This document shows, one piece after another, positions 1 to 4,966 of a stretch of DNA of 5,517 nt (position 1 is the first letter of the stretch; each line of letters starts with the position of its first letter). The DNA lies in assembly GCA_945877525.1 (NCBI GenBank), contig CAMDVP010000203.1:1-5517 (forward strand). The letters are read 5' to 3'. Source of the stretch: an uncultured Clostridia bacterium (GTDB lineage: Bacteria; Bacillota; Clostridia; Christensenellales; Aristaeellaceae). The notes under the pieces are model-generated. The model did not search any database. It was not told the origin of the DNA and worked only from the letters and a program-made list of their open reading frames with translations. Position numbers and translations under genes: made by a program.

Positions 1-905
1 CGATCTGCCGCACCTTTGATGAGGCAGAGGAAATTGCGCATGAGATTCGCACAGCTATCAAGGAGGAGCTTGGCCTCACAGTTTCCATCGGCGTTTCCTT
101 CAGCAAGGTGCTGGCCAAACTGGGTAGCGATATGAAAAAGCCCGACGCGGTGACTGTACTCTCCCCGGAAAACTGGGAGGAGCGTGTCTGGCCGCTGCCT
201 GTGTCTGAGCTTTTGTATGTTGGGCACAGCACCACCCGCAAACTGATGTCGCGGGGTGTGCTTAACATCGGTGACCTCGCGCATTATCCCTATGAGTGCA
301 TTCGCCAGCTGCTCGGGAAGAACGGAATCGCGCTGTGGCGATACGCCAACGGTCTGGACCGTTCACCGGTCATGCCGGTCAACTACGAGCGCGGCGTCAA
401 AAGCGTCAGCCACGGCATCACCTGCAGGCAGAATCTCGAGACACCGGAGCAGGTGTGGAAGGTGATGCTGGAGCTGGCACAGGATGTAGGGCACCAGCTC
501 CGCGGATATGGTCTGGCTGCAACCGGTGTTCGTGTTTACATCCGGGAGAGCGACATCAACTACGGCCTTGCCAAGCAGAGCCGGATCTCCTTTCCAACAC
601 AGAGTCCGCTGGAGATCGCGCAGGCAGCCCGCATCCTGTTCATGGAAAACTACAGGTGGAACAACCCGGTTCGCGCCGTGTGCGTTTCGACCTTTGGTCT
701 TGTACCCCGGGACTCCGCGGTTCAGCTGAATCTGTTTGTGGACGAGACGCGGCGCATGCGCCGTCAGAAGCTGGATGACTGCATCGACGAAATCCGGGGA
801 CGCTTCGGCAAGCACTCGATCATTGCTGCTTCCCTCATGGGTGACCTGTATATGCCGGACGATGGTCGCCATGAGGTTAAAATGCCCGGCATGATGTTTA
901 CCTGA
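1..905 (+). CDS. Y-family lesion-bypass DNA polymerase (UmuC/DinB/UvrX-like), 5' end outside window
   Basis: Translesion polymerase that copies damaged templates. The reading frame is open from base 3 and runs to TGA at 903-905, giving 300 residues of a protein that is usually about 400-420 long, so the N-terminal palm with the metal-binding acidic residues lies upstream. Seen here: the end of the palm with the family signature SIGVSFSKVLAKLGSDMKKP (fragment residues 28-47), the thumb with a helix-hairpin-helix-like stretch (about 68-115, including LLGKNGIALWRYANGLDRSP), and the little-finger domain (about 125-235). QLNLF at bases 723-737 matches the beta-clamp binding motif (QLxLF), which suggests recruitment to the replication clamp. 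The GTG at 108 is internal, not a start. In Firmicutes such polymerases are often carried by prophages and integrative elements (UvrX, YqjW relatives). The exact subfamily cannot be fixed without the N-terminus. Confidence 0.93.
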   Translation, partial: ICRTFDEAEEIAHEIRTAIKEELGLTVSIGVSFSKVLAKLGSDMKKPDAVTVLSPENWEERVWPLPVSELLYVGHSTTRKLMSRGVLNIGDLAHYPYECIRQLLGKNGIALWRYANGLDRSPVMPVNYERGVKSVSHGITCRQNLETPEQVWKVMLELAQDVGHQLRGYGLAATGVRVYIRESDINYGLAKQSRISFPTQSPLEIAQAARILFMENYRWNNPVRAVCVSTFGLVPRDSAVQLNLFVDETRRMRRQKLDDCIDEIRGRFGKHSIIAASLMGDLYMPDDGRHEVKMPGMMFT

Positions 906-954
906 TGGCAAAGGTGTACATTCCAATCTGTTATTGACAGGAGGACTGAGAAGT

Positions 955-1191
955 ATGGAAAGAAAGACGATCCGTGTTTCCAAGAATGCCGCACGCTCGG
1001 GCCACCGCTTCAGAATGGCGAACATGGTCAGCATCATCTGCCCGAACTGCGGATTTCGCCGTCTAATTGACACAAGCCGCTTTACGGTGTCAGATACCTT
1101 TATTCCCGGTCAGAATGGCTACGAAAGCGCGGATTACTATCAGAAATGCAGCCGATGCAATGAGGAGATCGGCATCAAAAAGCTGAAATAA
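955..1191 (+). CDS. Small zinc-ribbon protein of unknown function
   Basis: A 78-residue basic protein with two CxxC knuckles, C29-P-N-C32 and C65-S-R-C68, spaced as in a zinc ribbon, so it probably binds one zinc ion and may contact nucleic acid or protein. The N-terminal 25 residues are rich in Arg and Lys. No transmembrane or signal segment is visible. ATG at 955 is chosen over an in-frame TTG at 934 because AGGAGGA (939-945) lies 9 bases before it, while the TTG overlaps that SD. It starts 49 bases after the polymerase stop, with no hairpin between, and the terminator at 1239 follows it, so the two are probably cotranscribed. Polymerases of this type in Bacillus are often paired with YolD-like proteins. 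This is not YolD-like by eye. Function is not known. Confidence 0.75.
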   Translation: MERKTIRVSKNAARSGHRFRMANMVSIICPNCGFRRLIDTSRFTVSDTFIPGQNGYESADYYQKCSRCNEEIGIKKLK

Positions 1192-1238
1192 TCATCAAGA
1201 GCACGCCGCACAGCCGACTGGCTGATTAAACATGACGG

Positions 1239-1286
1239 ACGAGCCTGATGTATAGCTTCCAAGCTATGCATTTGGCTCGTTTTTTT
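1239..1286 (+). terminator. Rho-independent terminator after the polymerase / zinc-ribbon unit
   Basis: A long hairpin: 1239-1258 pairs with 1261-1280. ACGAGCC (1239-1245) pairs with GGCTCGT (1274-1280), there is a single T-T mismatch (1246/1273), and an inner arm ends in ATAGCTT-CC-AAGCTAT. Two of the pairs are G-U. A run of seven T (1280-1286) follows directly. It lies 47 bases after the zinc-ribbon stop codon and separates this unit from the phage-type operon to the right. Confidence 0.9.
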
Positions 1287-1599
1287 GTCCCTGCGGATTA
1301 CCTGAAATGCCTGTCCTGTAGAAAAGGGGGTTCGATTTCCGAGATGCGCCTGCTTATCAGCGGGATCAGTAATGCTTAGGACCCATGCGCACTCTTATGT
1401 TTTCGTCCAATGCGCTGCTTTCCAAAGAGAATGGGGACATTTCTCATCCCCGCGCCCAGGATGCTGACTGAAGGCCCAACCAACTGCCCCAATGGTAACT
1501 CGCACCGCCCAACCCGGAGCCGCTGATCACGGCATTTCGCAGGAAGGCGCGGGCGGTGCTCACAGCAACGATACTGCGAAGTCGCTGCAAGACCAGAAA
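1287..1599 (+). other. Non-coding spacer / probable 5' leader of the right-hand operon
   Basis: About 310 bases with no convincing protein gene on either strand. The short frames present (1410-1526, 1492-1614 and an 85-codon frame on the minus strand) lack good SD sequences and have no recognisable protein character. The stretch should contain the promoter for the genes to the right, since a strong terminator sits just upstream, but no clear TTGACA/TATAAT pair at proper spacing was seen. It contains GGGGA/TCCCC (1433-1437 / 1447-1451), a 9-bp inverted repeat (1502-1559) and further small hairpins, so a structured transcript is plausible. The sequence does not match any RNA family that I can name. 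Confidence 0.55.
1502..1559 (+). repeat. 9-bp perfect inverted repeat enclosing small hairpins
   Basis: GCACCGCCC (1502-1510) is perfectly complementary to GGGCGGTGC (1551-1559). Between the arms, GCCG (1519-1522) can pair with CGGC (1530-1533) and CGC (1538-1540) with GCG (1547-1549), giving a closing stem over two small hairpins. It is not followed by a T tract, so it is not a terminator. It could be an RNA structural element or a protein-binding site. Only the repeat itself is seen directly. Confidence 0.6.
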
Positions 1600-1613
1600 C
1601 GGAGAGATTCGTA

Positions 1614-1682
1614 ATGGCTGCAGCTGTATTCAATGCACCCTTTTTCGGCTCTCCGACAGCAAAAAATGCAAGGAGAGCTTGA
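1614..1682 (+). CDS. Possible 22-residue leader peptide upstream of the sigma-like gene
   Basis: ATG at 1614 is preceded by GGAGAG (1601-1606) at 7-base spacing and followed by 21 sense codons and TGA at 1680-1682. The peptide begins MAAAVFNAPFFGSP and ends NARRA. Its stop lies 3 bases before the ATG of the next gene, and its last three sense codons (AGG AGA GCT) contain that gene's SD. This arrangement suggests translational coupling or a leader peptide rather than a functional protein. No rare-codon run or amino-acid run typical of biosynthetic attenuators is present. It is too short for coding statistics, so a chance frame remains possible. Confidence 0.42.
   Translation: MAAAVFNAPFFGSPTAKNARRA
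1648..1678 (+). promoter_or_regulatory. Putative hairpin sequestering the SD of the sigma-like gene
   Basis: GCTCTCC (1648-1654) is perfectly complementary to GGAGAGC (1672-1678), which holds the core of the SD (AAGGAG, 1670-1675) of the gene starting at 1686. The loop is 17 bases. The same segment can instead pair with CGGAGAG (1600-1606 with 1649-1655), which is the leader ORF's own SD, so the two pairings exclude each other. Both partners are SD-like purine runs, so some complementarity is expected by chance. Confidence 0.35.
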
Positions 1683-1685
1683 AAA

Positions 1686-2102
1686 ATGAAGGTTCGCTAT
1701 CGCAATTCTGACACCACCACTATCGAAATCGAAACCAGTGAAGAGATCGCCGTCACCCTGACCGAGAGCTACCGCAAGGAAGACAACCTTGCCCGCAAAT
1801 GCCGCTATCACCACTACAGCTATGACGCCATCGACTTTGAGGGCGAGGAGTATGCCGATCCGGACACCCCGGAGACCATCCTCGCGGCTTCCGAAGCTGA
1901 GGCCGAAAGCAATGCCCGGTACGCGCAGGCGCTCACCCTGCTGACCGAGGTGCAGCGGAACCGGTTCCTCATGTACGCCGCGGGCCTGTCCACCCATGAA
2001 ATCGCCCGGCGCGAGGGCACGAATCAGAAGTCGGTTCACGAGTCCATCGAGGCTGCCCGCAAAAAGCTGAAAAAGTTCTATGCGGACACCCCCTCAAATT
2101 GA
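1686..2102 (+). CDS. Sigma-70 region-4-like helix-turn-helix protein
   Basis: A 138-residue protein, probably a DNA-binding transcription regulator. The C-terminal third (about 84-132) reads as a sigma-70 region 4: LLTEVQRNRFLMYAAGLSTH leads into a helix-turn-helix (about 100-125, with STHEIARREGTNQKSVHESI) and a basic tail with RKKLKK. The middle has an RKEDNLARKCRYHHYS segment followed by an acidic stretch (50-75), as in the short 'sigma-70 family' proteins common in Clostridia prophages and transposons. Region 2 is absent, so it cannot act as a full sigma factor. It may be an activator or a partial sigma. ATG at 1686 has AAGGAG (1670-1675) at 10-base spacing. It is the first clear gene after the spacer, so it may control this operon or later phage genes. 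Specific function is inferred from the domain only. Confidence 0.82.
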   Translation: MKVRYRNSDTTTIEIETSEEIAVTLTESYRKEDNLARKCRYHHYSYDAIDFEGEEYADPDTPETILAASEAEAESNARYAQALTLLTEVQRNRFLMYAAGLSTHEIARREGTNQKSVHESIEAARKKLKKFYADTPSN

Positions 2103-2161
2103 CATCCCAATCTCCGTATTGCGCCAAGGGCAGTAATGTCCGGCAGAGAGGAGGTCAGAAG

Positions 2162-2386
2162 ATGACCCAGATGACCCTGAAGCACCGTGTCCGCATCAAT
2201 GTGTGCGATGAGCATGGTCGCAAGCAGCCGGTTCTGCGCAGCGGAACGGCGCGGCTTCCGCAGCGGCTGCTGAAATGGCTGTTCGGCGATTTCTGCGAGG
2301 TGCTGGTGCTTACCCCCGGCAAGACCGTCGGCGAGGTGGAGATTCACGAGGTTCCCCCGGAGGTGAAAGAAGATGCACCTGTATGA
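2162..2386 (+). CDS. Hypothetical 74-residue phage protein
   Basis: I do not recognise a family. ATG at 2162 is chosen over the upstream in-frame TTG at 2099 because AGGAGG (2149-2154) sits 7 bases before it. Residues 1-50 are basic and mixed (HRVRINVCDEHGRKQPVLRS), with a hydrophobic run around LLKWLFGDFCEVLVLTPG. The C-terminus is acidic (EVEIHEVPPEVKEDAPV). The hydrophobic part is too short and broken by charges to be a convincing membrane span. The alternating pattern suggests a small beta-rich soluble fold. Its 3' end overlaps the next gene by 14 bases, and that gene's SD lies within its coding sequence, so the two are translationally coupled. Position points to an early phage accessory role, nothing more specific. 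Confidence 0.7.
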   Translation: MTQMTLKHRVRINVCDEHGRKQPVLRSGTARLPQRLLKWLFGDFCEVLVLTPGKTVGEVEIHEVPPEVKEDAPV

Positions 2387-2888
2387 GATCAACACGGAGA
2401 TCGCCCTGCTGATGCAGCAGCTTGCGGTCGATGAGGAAACCGGCGAAATCCTCACCAGCTCCGAGGATATCCTCCAGCAGCTGAATGCGCTGGACATGGA
2501 GCGCTCCCGGATTCTGGAGTATCTGGCCAAGGTAGTGCTGGACACCCGCGCCGAGGCCGCAGCGCTGAAGGCCGAGGAAGAACGCCTTGCCAAACGCCGC
2601 CGGGTCTTCGAACACCGCGAGGAGCGCCTTATCGAGGTGCTGGACCGCGAGTGCAGCGGACAGAAAACGGACCTCGGTATTGCCACCCTCCGCTACCGGG
2701 CAACCAGCCGGGTGGAGGTGTCCGACTCCGCGAAGGCCATCAGCTGGCTGCGCAGGCACAAGTACCGCGACTGCATCCGCGTCAAGGACCCCGAGGTGGA
2801 CAAGACCGCTGTGCGCCGCCTGCTGACCGACGGCAATACGATACCGGGCATTGCGCTGGTTACCGGCCAGTCGTGCTCCCTGAAGTGA
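2373..2888 (+). CDS. Siphovirus Gp157 family protein
   Basis: A 171-residue protein matching the Gp157 family by layout: an N-terminal helix (MHLYEINTEIALLMQQLAVD), a DEETGEIL segment at about 20-27, a long charged helical or coiled-coil stretch (about 30-110, rich in Glu, Arg, Leu and Ala), and a compact C-terminal part with ATLRYRATSRVEV and IRVKDPEVDKTAVRRLL. The family is named for a Streptococcus thermophilus phage Sfi21 protein linked to phage resistance when expressed in the host. Its biochemical role is not settled, but it is repeatedly found beside phage recombination genes, as here. ATG at 2373 has GGAGGTG (2359-2365) at 7 bases. It overlaps the preceding gene by 14 bases. Confidence 0.85.
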   Translation: MHLYEINTEIALLMQQLAVDEETGEILTSSEDILQQLNALDMERSRILEYLAKVVLDTRAEAAALKAEEERLAKRRRVFEHREERLIEVLDRECSGQKTDLGIATLRYRATSRVEVSDSAKAISWLRRHKYRDCIRVKDPEVDKTAVRRLLTDGNTIPGIALVTGQSCSLK

Positions 2889-2905
2889 AATGGAGGAAGA
2901 AACAC

Positions 2906-3439
2906 ATGAGCTTTCCTGTAGACGATTTCGGTATGAACATCCGGGCCGAGGTGAAGGCCTACAACTTCGGCTTTTCCACGGCGAAGAACCTGGCCAGCGT
3001 GATTCGCGCCAACGACAAGGTGACGGTCGTGACCTTCGCCCTGCCGACCCATGCGTGCTTCCGGCCCAACGGTCTCGGCATCTGCCCGCAGAACGTGACG
3101 ATCATTGCCAACAGCCGGTATGCCGATCAGGCGCTGGAGCTGAAGCAGGCGTACCCCGAGCTGCGCATCTTCCTTGACCCGCGTGTCCACGCGAAGATGA
3201 CGCTGGCCTCCTCCGGCAAGGTGTGGCTGGGCAGCGCGAACATGGCCATGAGCAACAGCCTCGACTCCACCATCGGCATCGAAAGCCCGGCGGTGTATGC
3301 GTACTTCATGGACCAGATCCGCCGCAGCGGCCTGCTGTGCCCGGAAAACGAGCTGCAGCTGGGCTTCGATGATCCCGTCTATGACGGCAAGCCCGTCTGC
3401 GCCGCGGAGGACTTCGACGAGCTGGATGATGATGAGTAA
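2906..3439 (+). CDS. Phospholipase-D-fold protein, single HxK motif, putative nuclease
   Basis: A 177-residue protein with one PLD-type active site: H95-A-K97 in VHAKMTLASSGKVWLGSANM, then G109-S110-x-N112 and a later E126 (STIGIES), matching the HxK...GSxN...E pattern. The Asp of the classical HKD motif is replaced by small residues. Residues 12-92 hold alternating hydrophobic strands (KVTVVTFAL, NVTIIANS, LRIFLDP) as expected of the fold. The last ten residues are strongly acidic (EDFDELDDDE). Single-motif members of this superfamily act as dimers and include nucleases of the Nuc type and BfiI-like enzymes, so DNA cleavage is a reasonable guess but unproven. ATG at 2906 is chosen because GGAGGA (2892-2897) lies 8 bases before it. 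The longer open frame upstream runs through the Gp157 gene. Its stop overlaps the next gene's SD. Confidence 0.8.
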   Translation: MSFPVDDFGMNIRAEVKAYNFGFSTAKNLASVIRANDKVTVVTFALPTHACFRPNGLGICPQNVTIIANSRYADQALELKQAYPELRIFLDPRVHAKMTLASSGKVWLGSANMAMSNSLDSTIGIESPAVYAYFMDQIRRSGLLCPENELQLGFDDPVYDGKPVCAAEDFDELDDDE

Positions 3440-3450
3440 GGAGGGGTCCC

Positions 3451-4401
3451 ATGTTACCGATCAAGAGCGGACGCCTGAACAAGCCGGTCAAGGCCGTGAT
3501 CTACGGCCTTGAGGGCACCGGCAAGAGCACGCTGGCGGCGCAAACGCCCAACCCGCTGTTTCTGGACACCGAGGGCGGCACGACCTACCTCGATGTGAGC
3601 CGCATCGACCAGTTTACCGGCTGGGAGGGCCTGCTGAACACCATCGAGGAGGTGGCGAGGGACACCTCCTGCTGCTCAACGTTGGTCATCGATACCGCTG
3701 ACTGGGCTGAACAGATGGCCATCAAGCATATCTGCGAGAAGTACAAGCAGACTGGTCTGGAATCCTTCGGCTTTGGCAAGGGCTATACCTACCTCGCTGA
3801 GGAGTTCGCCCGGATGCTCCGTGCCTGCGAAAACGTGCTAGCTTCGGGCCGCAATGTGGTCATCGTGGCCCACGCCCGTGTGCGCAAGCAGGAGCTGCCC
3901 GAGGAAATGGGTGCCTTCGATCACTGGGAACTCAAGCTCTCCCGGCAGTGTGCGCCCCTGCTGGCCGAGTGGCCGGACCTGCTGCTGTTCGTCAGCTACA
4001 AGACCTTCGTTTCCGGCACCGAGAGCGGCAGCAAGAAGGCCAGCGGCGGCAAGCGCGTCATGTATGCCACGCATCATCCCTGCTGGGATGCCAAGAACCG
4101 CTTCGGCCTGCCGGATGAGATGGACCTGGATTACAGCCACATCGCGCACCTGTTCACCGGTCAGTCTCCTGTCCCGGCTCCGCCCGCACAGCCGGATTTC
4201 CTTGCCGAGCTGGCTGCCCGCATGGAGCGGGACGCCGTAACCGAGGCACAGCTTCGTCAGGTGGTCGCCCAGAAGGGCCACTATCCCGAGGATGTTTCTC
4301 CCGCACAGTATCCCCCGGATTTCTTCCGTCAGTGGCTGTTCCCGCACTGGGACAAGATCGTGGACGTGATTCGCAGCAGCCCTGAGTACACGCCGTTTTG
4401 A
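3451..4401 (+). CDS. AAA_24 family RecA-fold ATPase, Sak4-like recombination protein
   Basis: A 316-residue ATPase. The Walker A motif is G19-LEGTGKST27, followed by an early acidic strand LFLDTEGG (36-43). The Walker B strand is TLVIDTADW (77-85), and a further strand NVVIVAH (135-141) ends in a His at the place of the RecA-like sensor. Residues 238-248 form a Pro-rich linker (QSPVPAPPAQP), after which a roughly 65-residue helical C-terminal part with conserved-looking aromatic residues follows (QYPPDFFRQWLFPHWDK). Phage AAA_24 proteins related to Sak4 promote single-strand annealing and recombination, usually together with an SSB-like partner, which fits DUF669 as the next gene. AAGGAGG (3438-3444) overlaps the previous stop and sits 6 bases before ATG. 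The annealing activity is inferred from family and context. Confidence 0.85.
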   Translation: MLPIKSGRLNKPVKAVIYGLEGTGKSTLAAQTPNPLFLDTEGGTTYLDVSRIDQFTGWEGLLNTIEEVARDTSCCSTLVIDTADWAEQMAIKHICEKYKQTGLESFGFGKGYTYLAEEFARMLRACENVLASGRNVVIVAHARVRKQELPEEMGAFDHWELKLSRQCAPLLAEWPDLLLFVSYKTFVSGTESGSKKASGGKRVMYATHHPCWDAKNRFGLPDEMDLDYSHIAHLFTGQSPVPAPPAQPDFLAELAARMERDAVTEAQLRQVVAQKGHYPEDVSPAQYPPDFFRQWLFPHWDKIVDVIRSSPEYTPF

Positions 4402-4415
4402 GGAGGTAAAGCACA

Positions 4416-4964
4416 ATGAGCAACTATGATGCCAACCTGATGGACTGGGACTCCGCCATTGAGTCCGACGGTCAGCAGTTTATCGTTCTGGACGAGGGTG
4501 ACTACACCTTCACCGTGACCGGCTTTGAGCGTGGCCGCTATCCCGGCAGCGCGAAGATTCCCGCCTGCAACAAGGCCAGCCTGACGCTCACCATCGACCT
4601 GCCCGGCGGCCAGACCGCCAGCTGCAAGGAGGACCTGATCCTGTACCGCACCCTCGAATGGAAGCTGGCGGCCTTCTTCCGTGCCATCGGGCAGAAGAAG
4701 TCCGGCGAACGCGTGGTCATGGACTGGAGCAAGGTGCTGGGTGCCCGCGGTCGCGCACACTTCAAGCCTCGCACCTATACCAGCAACGGCTCCGAACACA
4801 CCACCAACTCCGTGGACCGCTACTACGATTTCGATCCGCAGGCCATGCAGCAGGATTGGGTACGTGATGCTGAGCAGGCCGTGATGAACGGCACCGCACA
4901 GCAGATGCCGTCCCAGCCCCAGTATGTTCAGCAGCAGATGGGCTGGAAGAACGGAGGTTTCTGA
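4416..4964 (+). CDS. DUF669 family phage protein, possible single-strand DNA binder
   Basis: A 182-residue protein typical of DUF669: it opens with MSNYDANLMDWDSA and continues with FIVLDEGDYTFTVTGFERG (22-40), a beta-rich region, and the conserved-looking LYRTLEWKLAAFFRAIG (about 76-92). Residues 93-125 are basic and contain KVLGARGRAHFKPRTYTSNG. The tail from about 155 is Gln/Pro-rich and looks disordered, ending in GWKNGGF. No enzymatic motif is seen. DUF669 proteins lie next to AAA_24/Sak4-like ATPases and helicases in many phages and have been suggested to serve as SSB-like partners. That role is inferred here. AGGAGGT (4401-4407) overlaps the previous stop codon and sits 8 bases before ATG. 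Confidence 0.85.
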   Translation: MSNYDANLMDWDSAIESDGQQFIVLDEGDYTFTVTGFERGRYPGSAKIPACNKASLTLTIDLPGGQTASCKEDLILYRTLEWKLAAFFRAIGQKKSGERVVMDWSKVLGARGRAHFKPRTYTSNGSEHTTNSVDRYYDFDPQAMQQDWVRDAEQAVMNGTAQQMPSQPQYVQQQMGWKNGGF

Positions 4965-4966
4965 TC

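Noticed and set aside
934..939. TTGACA as a -35 promoter element before the zinc-ribbon gene
   Set aside because: It overlaps the gene's own SD region and no -10-like hexamer occurs 16-18 bases later.
363..1073. 236-codon open frame on the minus strand opposite the polymerase
   Set aside because: Lies almost wholly antisense to a clear Y-family polymerase; its translation has no recognisable domain and it is a by-product of codon bias.
1330..1344. GGTTCGATTTCC, reminiscent of a tRNA T-loop
   Set aside because: The flanking bases do not form a 5-bp T stem, and no anticodon or acceptor arms are found nearby, so no tRNA or tRNA-type attachment site is supported.
1344..1415. ATGCGC three times (1344, 1385, 1410), considered as iterons or operator sites
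   Set aside because: Only six bases each, uneven spacing (41 and 25), and flanks do not match.
1410..1526. Short + strand frame in the spacer with ATGs at 1410 and 1431
   Set aside because: Only AAAGAGA directly against the second ATG, no proper SD spacing, and the frame runs into the inverted repeat.
1492..1614. 40-codon + strand frame whose TAA overlaps the leader ATG (TAATG)
   Set aside because: The overlap is tempting as another coupled small gene, but there is no SD at usual spacing before the ATG at 1492 and the peptide has no recognisable character.
1560..2039. 159-codon minus-strand frame across the leader and the sigma-like gene
   Set aside because: Antisense to a well supported gene, no SD-supported start recognised, Gly/Val-rich shadow-like composition.
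2078..3190. Several long minus-strand frames opposite Gp157 and the PLD-fold gene
   Set aside because: Ser/Arg-rich or His/Gly-rich translations typical of antisense frames in GC-rich genes; the + strand genes have motifs and SDs.
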